Below are positions 18,208 to 27,561 of a stretch of DNA of 52,366 nt, one piece after another. The stretch's first letter is position 1; each line of letters opens with the position of its first letter. The position numbers were made by a program, and so were the translations under genes. This stretch comes from an uncultured Roseburia sp. (GTDB lineage: Bacteria; Bacillota; Clostridia; Lachnospirales; Lachnospiraceae): the NCBI GenBank assembly GCA_947088675.1, contig CAMUHN010000015.1, forward strand, positions 1 through 52,366, written 5' to 3'. Under the pieces are notes generated by a model. It was not told the DNA's origin. It saw nothing but the letters and a program-made list of their open reading frames with translations, and did not search any database.

Positions 18208-18230
18208 TATATAACAACAAGATTTTGTAT
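18183..18230 (-). promoter_or_regulatory. Tandem NrdR-box-like operators of nrdD
   Basis: Two related sites, ATACAATATCTTGTAT (18183-18198) and CAACAAGATTTTGTAT (18215-18230), share the core ACAAnATnTTGTAT. Their starts are 32 bases apart, three helical turns, which is the known arrangement of NrdR boxes. They cover the promoter. The NrdR gene is in this window at 49596-50045. The match to the family consensus is from memory. Confidence 0.75.
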
Positions 18231-18264
18231 TTCTTTTATCAATGAAAATGATACTGATTTCATG

Positions 18265-18294
18265 TTGACAGTATTTCCAATTATAAAGTATAAC
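18265..18294 (+). promoter_or_regulatory. Promoter candidate of the ABC exporter genes
   Basis: TTGACA (18265-18270) with TATAAC (18289-18294) after 18 bases, 58 bases before the first ABC gene. ATTATA (18280-18285) and TATAAT (18297-18302) form an inverted repeat around the -10 and could be an operator. It lies back to back with the nrdD control region. Confidence 0.6.
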
Positions 18295-18351
18295 TATATA
18301 ATATGGAAGAAAGTTGTACGGCCAAAATAAAAAACGGAATGGAGGTATTTT

Positions 18352-20103
18352 ATGTTAAAAACCTTAGGGGCACAGATCAGAGAATTTAAACGGGATTCTA
18401 TCTTAACGCCTGTTTTTATGAGCCTTGAAGTGTTGATGGAAATGCTGATCCCATATCTGATGGCCTCCATCATTGACGACGGAGTCGGAACAGGCAATTT
18501 ACGCCACATCTGTAAAATCGGAGCCTTAATGACCGCAGCCGCCTGTTTTTCACTGTTCTGCGGAATTATGGGAGCAAAATTCGGCGCAAGAGCAGCGACC
18601 GGATTTGCACGCAATCTGAGAAGTACGATGTATCAGAACATCCAGACTTTTTCATTCTCAAACATTGATAAATTCAGCACGGCGGGCCTGATTACACGTC
18701 TTACAACAGATGTGACCAATCTGCAGAATGCCTGGCAGATGATACTGCGCATGTGTGTGCGTGCGCCTGCCACTCTGATCCTGGCCATGTGCATGGCTTT
18801 TTTGATCAATCCGCGCCTTGCTCTGATTTATCTTGCCGCAGTTCTGTCGCTTGGAATTGTACTTGCAGTGATCACGCTGCGCGCACATCGCTATTTTATG
18901 GAAGCATTTCCCAGATACGATGATTTAAACGCCTCGGTGCAGGAAAACATTTCAGCAATCCGCGTTGTCAAAGCCTATGTACGCGAAGACTACGAAAAAA
19001 AGAAATTTACTGCCGCGAGCAAAAATATTTACCGTATGTTTTTAAAAGCCGAGAGTATCCTCGCGTGGAATAATCCGGCCATGCAGGTTGCTGTCTACAG
19101 CTGTATCCTGGCATTAAGCTGGTCCGGCGCAAAAATGATTGTGCAAAACACGCTGACAACCGGAGAACTGATGAGTCTTCTCACCTACTGTATGAACATT
19201 ATGATGAGCCTTATGATGCTCTCTATGGTATTTGTTATGATTACGATGAGCATTGCCAGCGCCAGACGTGTCTGTGAAGTGATCAATGAAACAGGCGATA
19301 TCAAAAACCCCGCGCAGCCAGAGCAGCGTATTGCCGACGGAAGTATCCGGTTTGACCATGTGACATTTCGTTACAATAAAAATGCACAGACACCTGTTCT
19401 GGACGACATCTGCTTTTCTGTTCAATCGGGTGAGACCATCGGCATCATCGGCGGTACAGGCAGCTCAAAATCCTCTCTGGTCAACCTGATCTGCCGCCTA
19501 TACGACGTCTCCGACGGAGCCGTCTATGTCGGCGGTACCGATGTGCGCAGGTTTGATCTGGACCTGCTGCGCAGCGAGGTTGCCGTCGTACTGCAGAACA
19601 ATGTGCTTTTTTCGGGAACAATCTACGATAACCTGCGCTGGGGAAAAAGCGATGCGACCAACGAAGAATGCCGTCATGTCTGCCGTCTGGCCTGCGCCGA
19701 CGAATTTATCGAACGGTTTCCCGACGGCTACAACACCTACATAGAACAGGGAGGAACAAATGTCTCCGGCGGCCAGAAACAGCGCTTATGCATTGCGCGC
19801 GCACTGTTAAAAAAACCGAAAATCCTGATTTTAGACGACTCCACAAGCGCTGTCGATACGGCAACCGACGCAAAAATACGCCGCGCTCTGATGGAGGAGA
19901 TTCGGGAGACCACAAAAATCATTATTGCACAGCGCATCGCCTCCGTGCAGGATGCTGACCGCATTCTTGTGCTTGACAACGGAAAGATAGACGGCTTTGC
20001 CAGCCATGACGAACTGTTAAAAACAAATGCAATCTACCGTGACGTCTACGAATCACAGACAAAAGGAAGCGGTGATTTCGACGAAGGAGGTGCGCTTTCA
20101 TGA
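18352..20103 (+). CDS. ABC exporter half-transporter, degenerate-site subunit
   Basis: A protein of 583 residues: six-helix membrane domain (about 15-310) and one nucleotide-binding domain. Walker A is GGTGSSKSS (367-375), signature VSGGQKQR (471-478), Walker B ILILDD (491-496). The catalytic Glu after Walker B is Asp496 and the switch His is Gln527 (IIIAQRI). These are the marks of the subunit with the inactive ATP site in heterodimeric exporters such as BmrC/BmrD and TM287/288. GGAGG precedes the ATG. The next gene overlaps by ATGA and encodes the partner. Likely exports drugs, lipids or peptides; the substrate is not readable. Confidence 0.93.
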   Translation: MLKTLGAQIREFKRDSILTPVFMSLEVLMEMLIPYLMASIIDDGVGTGNLRHICKIGALMTAAACFSLFCGIMGAKFGARAATGFARNLRSTMYQNIQTFSFSNIDKFSTAGLITRLTTDVTNLQNAWQMILRMCVRAPATLILAMCMAFLINPRLALIYLAAVLSLGIVLAVITLRAHRYFMEAFPRYDDLNASVQENISAIRVVKAYVREDYEKKKFTAASKNIYRMFLKAESILAWNNPAMQVAVYSCILALSWSGAKMIVQNTLTTGELMSLLTYCMNIMMSLMMLSMVFVMITMSIASARRVCEVINETGDIKNPAQPEQRIADGSIRFDHVTFRYNKNAQTPVLDDICFSVQSGETIGIIGGTGSSKSSLVNLICRLYDVSDGAVYVGGTDVRRFDLDLLRSEVAVVLQNNVLFSGTIYDNLRWGKSDATNEECRHVCRLACADEFIERFPDGYNTYIEQGGTNVSGGQKQRLCIARALLKKPKILILDDSTSAVDTATDAKIRRALMEEIRETTKIIIAQRIASVQDADRILVLDNGKIDGFASHDELLKTNAIYRDVYESQTKGSGDFDEGGALS

Positions 20104-22079
20104 CACAGGCACAAAAAAACGCAAAAACGCTGCGTCCTCCCGGCGGCCGGGGCGCCAGAGGTCCGATGCCCAAAATAAAACATCCCGGGAAACTGTTAAA
20201 GCGTCTTCTCGGCTATATCTGCCGAAACTATGCCGTCCCCTGCATCGCCGCTGTCATCTGCATTTTCATTTCGGTTATTGCAACGGTACAGGGAACCTGG
20301 TTTATCCAAAAACTGATTGACAGCTATATCGCTCCTCTCCTTTTGCAGAAACAGCCTGATTTTACGCCGCTCGCAGACGCGGTTCTTAAAGTTGCCGCCT
20401 TTTATCTGACCGGAGCGGCCGCAGCCTACGCGCAGACGCGCATTATGGTAAACGTAACGCAGGGAACGCTGCAGCGCCTGCGGGATGATGTTTTTACGCA
20501 TATGGAAGAACTGCCCATCCGGTATTTTGACACGCATCCGCACGGCGATATTATGTCCACCTACACCAATGATATCGACGCGCTTCGCATGTTAATCAGC
20601 CAGAGCATCCCGCAGTTTCTGATGAGCGGCGTCACAATTATCAGCGTTTTCTTCAGTATGCTGCGCCTGAATATCCCGCTCACTGCGCTCACGCTCCTTA
20701 TGATATCGGTCACTGTCTGCAGTTCGAAAAAGGCGGGCTCTTTGAGCGCAAAATATTTTGTCGCACAGCAGAATGACATCGCAAAGCTAAACGGCTATAT
20801 TGAGGAAATGATCAACGGCCAGAAAGTAGTCAAAGTATTTACACACGAAGCTGAAAGCATGGAACAGTTCAACCGTCTGAATAACGAACTCTTTGTAAGC
20901 GCAGACAATGCCAACAAATACGGAAATTTTTTAGGCCCGATCAATGCTCAGATCGGCAATATCAGCTATGTACTGTGCGCTGCGGCAGGCGGTATTCTTG
21001 CCATAAACGGCTTCGGCGGCTTTACGCTCGGAAAGCTTGCAAGCTTTCTGACATTTAACAAAAGCTTCGGACAGCCGATCAACCAGCTGAGTATGCAGAT
21101 CAACAATATTGTGATGGCGCTTGCCGCGAGCGAACGCATCTTTGCCCTGCTGGACGAGGCGCCGGAGGCGGATGACGGTTATGTCACTTTAGTCCGCACA
21201 AAAGAAGCGCCGAAAACAACGCATACAGACTGTCCAACCGACGATTCAGCCGCTGTACTGACCGAGACAACGGAGCGCACCGGCACATGGGCATGGAAAC
21301 ACACACATCAGGCCGATGGTTCCGTCGACTATATCCGTCTTTGCGGGGATGTTGTTTTTGATGATGTGGATTTTGGCTACACGCCGGAAAAGACGGTGCT
21401 GCATCATGTGGACCTGCACGCAGCGCCCGGACAGAAAATTGCTTTTGTAGGCTCGACCGGCGCCGGAAAGACAACGATTACAAACCTGATCAACCGCTTT
21501 TACGATATTGCAGACGGAAAGATTCGTTATGACGGCATTAATATTAATAAAATCCGCAAGAACGATCTGCGCCGCTCTCTTGGCATTGTCCTGCAGGATA
21601 CCAACCTGTTTACCGCAACCGTAATGGAAAATATCCGTTACGGAAAACTTGATGCCACCGACGAAGAAGTCATTGCAGCCGCAAAACTGGCAAACGCCGA
21701 CTACTTCATACGGCAGCTTCCGGACGGATACAGGACAATGCTAAGCGGCAACGGCGCCAATTTAAGCCAGGGACAGCGGCAGCTCCTTGCGATTGCCCGC
21801 GCCGCAATAGCCGACCCGCCTGTCCTGATTTTAGATGAGGCGACAAGCTCGATCGACACGCGCACCGAAAAAATTGTACAGGACGGCATGGATGCGCTGA
21901 TGCGGGGCCGTACAACATTTGTCATTGCGCACCGTCTCTCTACCGTGAAAAACAGCGACTGCATTGTTGTACTTGAGCAGGGACATGTGATTGAGCGCGG
22001 AACCCATGCGCAGCTGATTGCACAGCAGGGAAAATATTATCAGCTGTATACCGGAAAAACCGTTGCAAATACAAGATAA
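20100..22079 (+). CDS. ABC exporter half-transporter, catalytic subunit
   Basis: A protein of 659 residues: an N-terminal basic Gly/Arg/Pro-rich stretch, six membrane helices, then the nucleotide-binding domain with Walker A GSTGAGKTT, signature NLSQGQRQL, Walker B LILDEATSS with its catalytic Glu, and switch His in VIAHRLS. It carries the working catalytic residues missing in the preceding subunit, so the two should form one heterodimer. A charged insertion of roughly 50 residues lies between membrane and ATPase domains (KEAPKTTHTD...TERTG). Its ATG overlaps the previous stop (ATGA), giving coupled translation. A strong terminator follows at once. Confidence 0.93.
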   Translation: MTQAQKNAKTLRPPGGRGARGPMPKIKHPGKLLKRLLGYICRNYAVPCIAAVICIFISVIATVQGTWFIQKLIDSYIAPLLLQKQPDFTPLADAVLKVAAFYLTGAAAAYAQTRIMVNVTQGTLQRLRDDVFTHMEELPIRYFDTHPHGDIMSTYTNDIDALRMLISQSIPQFLMSGVTIISVFFSMLRLNIPLTALTLLMISVTVCSSKKAGSLSAKYFVAQQNDIAKLNGYIEEMINGQKVVKVFTHEAESMEQFNRLNNELFVSADNANKYGNFLGPINAQIGNISYVLCAAAGGILAINGFGGFTLGKLASFLTFNKSFGQPINQLSMQINNIVMALAASERIFALLDEAPEADDGYVTLVRTKEAPKTTHTDCPTDDSAAVLTETTERTGTWAWKHTHQADGSVDYIRLCGDVVFDDVDFGYTPEKTVLHHVDLHAAPGQKIAFVGSTGAGKTTITNLINRFYDIADGKIRYDGININKIRKNDLRRSLGIVLQDTNLFTATVMENIRYGKLDATDEEVIAAAKLANADYFIRQLPDGYRTMLSGNGANLSQGQRQLLAIARAAIADPPVLILDEATSSIDTRTEKIVQDGMDALMRGRTTFVIAHRLSTVKNSDCIVVLEQGHVIERGTHAQLIAQQGKYYQLYTGKTVANTR

Positions 22080-22085
22080 GAGTGC

Positions 22086-22155
22086 AAAAAAACCGCCGGG
22101 ACATACCAGGTTTGACAGGAAATCCTGTACTACTGTATGTACCGGCGGCTTTTTT
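22086..22155. terminator. Bidirectional terminator between the ABC genes and murE
   Basis: AAAAAAACCGCCGG (22086-22099) pairs with CCGGCGGCTTTTTT (22142-22155); the inner bases ACATAC and GTATGT extend the stem. A T-tract is present in both directions. It serves the plus-strand exporter genes and the minus-strand murE, whose stop codon (22154-22156) lies within its last bases. Confidence 0.9.
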
Positions 22156-23629
22156 AATTGCACCGTTTTCTTTCGCGCTCCCTGAGTATATCCGCGATCA
22201 GCTCCCGCTCATCCATATGATGCTTTACCCCGTTGATCTCCTGATAATCCTCATGGCCTTTACCGGCAAGCACGATCACATCTCTGGCAAGCGCATGGTC
22301 GATGCAGTATGCAATCGCTTCTTTCCTGTCCGGAATCGTCACATACGCGCCGTCCGCTTTTTTTACGCCGCTCAGAATATCCGCAATGATATCCATCGGC
22401 TCCTCAAACCGGGGATTATCTGATGTTATAACTGTAAGATCCGCAAGACGCGACGATACTTCCCCCATCTCGTAACGCCTGGATTTCGCGCGGTTGCCGC
22501 CGCATCCGAACAGACAGATCAAACGTCCCGGCTTGTATTCCCGCAGAGTCGTCAAAAGGCTCTCCAATGCCATTGCATTGTGCGCATAGTCGATCATCAG
22601 CGTATATTCTTTTGATACCGGTATCAGCTCTATCCGCCCTTTCACAAAAGTATGCAAAAGTGCATCTTTCATCTGCTCTTTGGAGACATTAAAGTGACGG
22701 CACAGCGCAATTGCCGCCAGAGAATTACAGACCGTAAAGCGCCCCGGCGCATTAACCGTCACGTCCATATCCAAAAGACCGGATACCTGGTATTTGACGC
22801 CCGGTACCCCCTCCTCATAAAACAGCGTCTGTTTCGTCGCACGCAGATCCGCCTGTTCACTTAGCCCATATGTTTCCACTGCACAGGTATGACCGTTTAA
22901 GATTCCGTCCAGATGTTCGCTGTCCGCATTGAAAATCCCCTGCACACACTGGCGGAACAACAGACTTTTTGCATGCATATAGTCCGCAAAATCTTTATGT
23001 TCGTTTTCTCCGATATGATCCGGCTCAAGATTTGTAAAAATGCCGTAGTCAAATGTAAATCCGGCGACACGATGCATCATCAGCCCCTGCGAAGATACTT
23101 CCATCACGACGGCTTTCTCGCCGGCCAAAACCATATCCGCAAATAATTTCTGCAGCTGATATGATTCCGGCGTCGTGTTTTGGGAAGGAATATGCGTTTC
23201 ACCGATCACTGTCTCTATCGTTCCAATCAGCCCGGTTCGGACTCCGGCTGCTTCCAGCATAGACCGGATCATATAAACCGTTGTCGTCTTCCCTTTCGTC
23301 CCGGTTACGCCGATTGTTGTCAGCTTCCTGGCCGGATGACCAAAATATGCGGCTGACATAAGTGCAAGCGCATACCTTGTATCCGGTACGCGTATCACTG
23401 TGACCCCATCGTCTGCTTTGACCTCTTTCCCGACAATAACAGCCTTTGCGCCGCTCTCAATTACCTGCGGGATAAAATCATGCGCATCACGCACTGTCCC
23501 GGAAATACAGACGAATACGCTCCCCTCTTCTGCCTCTCTGGAATTGCAGACAAGCGTTGTAATTTCCGTATCCAGACTTCCCTGCAGCAGTGTATATTCC
23601 AGATCTTCCAACAGCTTTGCTAAAACCAT
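22154..23629 (-). CDS. murE: UDP-MurNAc-L-Ala-D-Glu:meso-diaminopimelate ligase
   Basis: A protein of 491 residues with the three Mur-ligase domains. The P-loop is TGTKGKTT at 109-116. DNPR at 404-407 is the signature that binds meso-diaminopimelate; lysine-adding enzymes differ there. It adds mDAP to the UDP-muramyl dipeptide in the cytoplasm. AAGGGTGG precedes the ATG. It lies downstream of dapF, which makes mDAP, with 69 bases between, so substrate supply and use sit side by side. The usual dcw neighbours are not here. The C-terminus is arginine-rich and the stop codon is inside the shared terminator. Confidence 0.95.
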   Translation of the reverse strand: MVLAKLLEDLEYTLLQGSLDTEITTLVCNSREAEEGSVFVCISGTVRDAHDFIPQVIESGAKAVIVGKEVKADDGVTVIRVPDTRYALALMSAAYFGHPARKLTTIGVTGTKGKTTTVYMIRSMLEAAGVRTGLIGTIETVIGETHIPSQNTTPESYQLQKLFADMVLAGEKAVVMEVSSQGLMMHRVAGFTFDYGIFTNLEPDHIGENEHKDFADYMHAKSLLFRQCVQGIFNADSEHLDGILNGHTCAVETYGLSEQADLRATKQTLFYEEGVPGVKYQVSGLLDMDVTVNAPGRFTVCNSLAAIALCRHFNVSKEQMKDALLHTFVKGRIELIPVSKEYTLMIDYAHNAMALESLLTTLREYKPGRLICLFGCGGNRAKSRRYEMGEVSSRLADLTVITSDNPRFEEPMDIIADILSGVKKADGAYVTIPDRKEAIAYCIDHALARDVIVLAGKGHEDYQEINGVKHHMDERELIADILRERERKRCN

Positions 23630-23698
23630 AACAGCGATACCACCCTTCTTTCTATTTTTTCTGCTAAACCATTTGCTCTTTTCCGTTTGCAGGCTTCC

Positions 23699-24538
23699 TC
23701 AGCACTCCTGTAAAAATGTCCCCTCAAACACAGTCTCCGCCGGCCCGGTCATATAAATATGCCCGCTTATCCTGTCATAATCAATCAAAAGATCTCCTCC
23801 TTTTAGATGAACCAGAACATGATCTTCTGTATATTCGTTTAAAATTGCCGCCATGACACAGGCGCAGGTACCTGTCCCGCACGCAAGCGTCTCCCCGGAA
23901 CCACGCTCCCAGACACGCATCCGCATCTCGGTTCTGCTTAAAACCTCCACAAATTCCGTGTTAACACGCTTTGGGAAACGCGCATGATTTTCAAATTCCG
24001 GCCCGATCTTCTCAAGCAAAAGATCGTCTACCGACGGTACAAATACAACGGCATGCGGATTTCCCATTGAAACGCATGTCATCCTCCAGTCTCTGCCGGC
24101 CGCAAAGATCTGTTCATCCAACACAATTTCCCTGCTGCAGACAACCGGGATTTTTGATGCCTCGATAACCGGGACTCCCATATCCACCCTGACTTTCATC
24201 ACCTTGCCGCTTTCCGTAAGAAGCTGCAGTGTCAATACGCCGCTCCCCGTCTCTATCGTTACCTCTGTCTGATCTGTCATTCCATGTTCATATACATATT
24301 TGGCGACACAGCGAATCCCGTTTCCGCACATTTCAGCCTCCGAACCGTCGGCATTGTAAATTCTCATACGAAAATCCGCTTTCTCCGACGCTCCAATCGT
24401 AATTAAGCCGTCTCCGCCAATTCCGAAATGCCTGTCGCTGACTTTTCGCGAAAGTTCAGAAGCGTCTTCTATTGTCTCCTCCAGCAAATTTACATAGATA
24501 TAATCATTTCCACACCCATGCATTTTTGTAAATTTCAT
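23699..24538 (-). CDS. dapF: Diaminopimelate epimerase
   Basis: A protein of 279 residues. Both catalytic cysteines are present: Cys71 in AEMCGNGIRC and the one near 220 in ETLACGTGTC. HGCGNDY at the N-terminus is also typical. It converts LL- to meso-diaminopimelate for peptidoglycan and lysine synthesis. The ATG at 24538 is chosen because GGAGGGAG is just upstream and the family starts at MKFTKMHG; the frame is open 22 codons further up without a site. A TATAAT-like -10 lies at 24637-24632 on the minus strand. Confidence 0.96.
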   Translation of the reverse strand: MKFTKMHGCGNDYIYVNLLEETIEDASELSRKVSDRHFGIGGDGLITIGASEKADFRMRIYNADGSEAEMCGNGIRCVAKYVYEHGMTDQTEVTIETGSGVLTLQLLTESGKVMKVRVDMGVPVIEASKIPVVCSREIVLDEQIFAAGRDWRMTCVSMGNPHAVVFVPSVDDLLLEKIGPEFENHARFPKRVNTEFVEVLSRTEMRMRVWERGSGETLACGTGTCACVMAAILNEYTEDHVLVHLKGGDLLIDYDRISGHIYMTGPAETVFEGTFLQEC

Positions 24539-24697
24539 AGACTCCCTCCTTGTAACACTGCAAGCCGCGCATAGGACCAGATGCTGATCAAATTTCTGAT
24601 TCAAAGCAAACGGCTCAAAGGTTCTTTTTCCATTATATGTGAAAAACGCTTATTTTTGTCATAAATTTTTCCCAAAAAGACGAATATAAATACATCG

Positions 24698-24724
24698 AAA
24701 GGGCAGTTCGCGCAGCAAACTACC
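24698..24724 (-). terminator. Weak terminator candidate after the pyrophosphatase
   Basis: GGGCAGTT (24701-24708) pairs with AACTACCC (24717-24724) with one wobble pair. On the minus strand only three T's follow. It lies about 20 bases after the stop. Confidence 0.4.
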
Positions 24725-24744
24725 CTTAATTCTCTATCCGTTTC

Positions 24745-26406
24745 CTATAACTCCTCCGCCAGAAAATTCATCAATGTCGGAATAAACTGTTTTTTTCGGG
24801 AGACGATTCCATCCAGAAAAATACCGCCCGCCTCTTCTTTCGCCCCAAACGCTCTTGCCAGTATTTTGCCGGCCTCATTCCCGTCGCAGATTACTCTGGA
24901 AGACTCCTCCAATATATCTGTGAGCATGACAAAAACCATATCCAGCTTTTTCTCAGCCAACGCATTTTTCAGATAAGGAAGCAGCTCATCCCCTACTTTG
25001 TCAAGTTCCTCACGGCTCATCGCATTTACCTGCGCAACGCCGAAATCATTCTCCTGCGTATGAAATATTTTAAAATCACGATAAAAAATTTCCTCTGCAG
25101 TCTTATTCTTAAAATCGCTGCCCGCCCGGAACATATTCCTGGCATGTTCTTCAATCTCAATCCCAACGATCTGCGCAAGCCTGTTTGCCACGTCTTTGTC
25201 GAGTTTTGTACAGGTAGGGGAACGAAACATCAGCGTATCGGATATGATCGCCGAGAGCAAAAGCCCTGCAATCTGCTCCGGAATCTCTACCCCCTGTTCC
25301 TCATACATCTGATAAATAATCGTCGAGGTACATCCAAGCGGCTGGTTTCTAAAATATACCGGTGAGATTGTCTCCAGGCTGCCCAGCCTGTGATGATCTA
25401 TGATCTCACGGATTTCTGCCTCTTCAATTCCGTCCACTGCCTGCGATTTTTCATTGTGATCCACCAGAATCAGCTGCTTTTTGTGCATTATCATCAGATT
25501 CCTGCGGGAAATCATACCCTCGTAACCGCCGTTTTCATTTAATACCGGAAAATCACGATGCCTGACTTTCGACATCGTATCGCGCACGTCGTCAATATAA
25601 TCGTCAATTTCAAATGTAATCAGCTCCTGGCGCGTCATAAACTGCTTGATCGGCATACTCTGGTTTATCAGCCTTGACGCCGAAAACGCATCATACGGCG
25701 TCGAAATCACAACACAGTCGCGTTTTGCTGCAATCCGTTTTACCTCATCCTCTACTTTCAAACCGCCGCAGGTAATGATACAGCTCGCGTTCAGCTGGAT
25801 AGCCTGCAGCTGTTCCTCCTCCCTGTCTCCTAAAATAACAAGGTCATCATTTTCAATATAATCTGCCATATAATCAAGGTTTGAAATTGCAACGACAACT
25901 TTCCCCCGCATAAAATAGGCATGCTCATTCCCAACGAGTACCGATCCCTCCAGTGTCTCGGCAATCGTTTTGTACTGCGTTCTCGCCTTGGAAAGCACAC
26001 GGTTATCCAATACGTCCATATAGGAGGTTGCAATATCCTTGGTAACAATCACACCTTCTAATTTACCGAAGCTGTTTGTTACCGGCAGCGTAACAACCTC
26101 AAGCTCTTTCATCCGTTTCCATGCGCGCTTCAATGAAATCTGGCTGCTGACTCCCTCGGTCTTTCGTATATTGATGTCGCGAATCTGCGCGCCGACGTAA
26201 GTAATTAACTCAGGGTCTTTCGCATGAAAATAATCCAGCACATAGCGAGTTTCCTCATTGATTGCCCCGGCACGCTTCGCCAGATATTCATACGTTTTCC
26301 CATCTGCCTGGTTCTTTAAATAAGCATAAGAAATCGCGGCGCAGATGGAATCCGTATCCGGATTTTTATGACCGACTATCCAGACTTTCTGTTTACTCAT
26401 CCCCAT
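24745..26406 (-). CDS. Family II inorganic pyrophosphatase with CBS and DRTGG domains
   Basis: A protein of about 553 residues. The N-terminal DHH-type catalytic part begins VGHKNPDTDS (residues 11-20); the second part has DHHRLGS and the DHHA2 domain with FRSPTCT. Between them lies a large regulatory insert: a CBS domain, a DRTGG domain and a second CBS, the layout of nucleotide-controlled CBS-pyrophosphatases of clostridia. It hydrolyses PPi with Mn or Co, and adenine nucleotides bound at the CBS pair are known to tune activity. Start 26406 or 26400 (two close ATGs) is uncertain; no strong ribosome site. The stop lies 206 bases from the dapF start, with a weak hairpin between. Confidence 0.93.
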   Translation of the reverse strand: MGMSKQKVWIVGHKNPDTDSICAAISYAYLKNQADGKTYEYLAKRAGAINEETRYVLDYFHAKDPELITYVGAQIRDINIRKTEGVSSQISLKRAWKRMKELEVVTLPVTNSFGKLEGVIVTKDIATSYMDVLDNRVLSKARTQYKTIAETLEGSVLVGNEHAYFMRGKVVVAISNLDYMADYIENDDLVILGDREEEQLQAIQLNASCIITCGGLKVEDEVKRIAAKRDCVVISTPYDAFSASRLINQSMPIKQFMTRQELITFEIDDYIDDVRDTMSKVRHRDFPVLNENGGYEGMISRRNLMIMHKKQLILVDHNEKSQAVDGIEEAEIREIIDHHRLGSLETISPVYFRNQPLGCTSTIIYQMYEEQGVEIPEQIAGLLLSAIISDTLMFRSPTCTKLDKDVANRLAQIVGIEIEEHARNMFRAGSDFKNKTAEEIFYRDFKIFHTQENDFGVAQVNAMSREELDKVGDELLPYLKNALAEKKLDMVFVMLTDILEESSRVICDGNEAGKILARAFGAKEEAGGIFLDGIVSRKKQFIPTLMNFLAEEL

Positions 26407-26482
26407 CTTTTCACATATGCCTTCCTGAATCATCCCTGCTGCAGCAAAGCGCCCGATACAACCGGACTGCAGCAAAAACCTG

Positions 26483-27511
26483 TTAAAATGAAGTCTGCAT
26501 CAGCGTAACAAGAACTGTCGCCAGCACTCCAATCAGCGCAACAAAATCCACAATGGAAAAAACAGTCAACACTTTCACAAACGTCTTCATTTTTGCGATA
26601 TCTTTTTCCATTATTTCCAGTTTCTCTATCTTTGAATCAAAATCCGTAAATAAATCCTGTACATTCCGGTAACATTTCACATTCTCGGAATGCACCTTTT
26701 CAGAGAGCTCCGTTTTTAAGGCATCTACCTGCGACGAAGATTTCTCCAGAAGATTTCTGACATCGACCAGCTGTCCCTCGGACAGCTGTTTTGTCGCGGC
26801 TGCCTGCTCTTCCAATGATTTCTTAATGGAAGCCATCTGGTCTTCCACCAGTTTCTTGTTTTCGACTGCCTGCTCCTGTAAAATCTGCCGGTTTGTCTCT
26901 ATGTGCTCATCAAACAACTGTTTGTTTTTGGAAGACTGTTCTTCCAGCAGCTTCTTGTTGGCCTCAATCTGCTCTTCGTTTAATCGGCGCGTCTGCACCA
27001 TCTGCTCCTCGCTTACCGACTTGGTATCGGCAACCTGACGGGAGATATTCGTCTCAATTTCTGTCATTTTGCCGGCGACACGGTCTGCCAGCATATCGAT
27101 CCTGCCGGTTACATCCGATAACAGGCTGTCCGCCGCCTCCTGACGCTCCGATAAGATCTGTTCCAGTTCCTGCGCTTTGCCCTCACGTTCCCTGACAATC
27201 GACTGCAATTCCTTAGCCTTGCTCTCCTTGGACGCCATCAGTTCCTGCAGCTGCCTTGCCTTTTCCCGAAATTCGTCAATCTGGCTCAATAAGAAATCCT
27301 GTTCCACTTTTTTTTCTGTCCTTTCTGCCGCATCAGACGCACTGCCTTTGTCTGCGGACGTCAACACGGTATATGAATCCGCCTGTTCGCCTGTCTGTTT
27401 TTCTGCAGCGGTTCGCTCTGCCACAGAATTTTCTGCTTTTTCTACACTTTTCTGCGTCTTTTTTTTCCCAGAGTTCATCTGTGTCAAAAAATCTTCCCAC
27501 AAATTCGGCAT
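26483..27511 (-). CDS. Tail-anchored coiled-coil protein with hendecad repeats, function unknown
   Basis: I do not recognise the family. The protein of 342 residues is charged and mostly helical. Residues 167-265 consist of nine consecutive 11-residue units with pattern xEEQxxxNKxL, for example NEEQIEANKKL, LEEQSSKNKQL, LQEQAVENKKL. An 11-residue period favours a nearly straight or right-handed coiled coil. Residues about 311-337 form one hydrophobic helix, followed by a short tail; there is no signal peptide, so the body stays in the cytoplasm and the C-terminus anchors it. GGGAGG precedes the ATG, and a TTTACA/TAGAAT promoter lies at 27562-27590. The pyrophosphatase gene starts about 77 bases after it and may be read through. 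Confidence 0.8.
   Translation of the reverse strand: MPNLWEDFLTQMNSGKKKTQKSVEKAENSVAERTAAEKQTGEQADSYTVLTSADKGSASDAAERTEKKVEQDFLLSQIDEFREKARQLQELMASKESKAKELQSIVREREGKAQELEQILSERQEAADSLLSDVTGRIDMLADRVAGKMTEIETNISRQVADTKSVSEEQMVQTRRLNEEQIEANKKLLEEQSSKNKQLFDEHIETNRQILQEQAVENKKLVEDQMASIKKSLEEQAAATKQLSEGQLVDVRNLLEKSSSQVDALKTELSEKVHSENVKCYRNVQDLFTDFDSKIEKLEIMEKDIAKMKTFVKVLTVFSIVDFVALIGVLATVLVTLMQTSF
26717..27013 (-). repeat. Nine tandem 33-bp units encoding hendecads
   Basis: The segment encodes residues 167-265 of the tail-anchored protein as nine 11-residue units. The protein periodicity is clear while the DNA copies have diverged, so this is an old repeat rather than a recent expansion. Confidence 0.8.
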
Positions 27512-27561
27512 AAACGCTTCCTCCCTCTCACCTTTTTACATAAAAAAGGCATTCCTGACTT

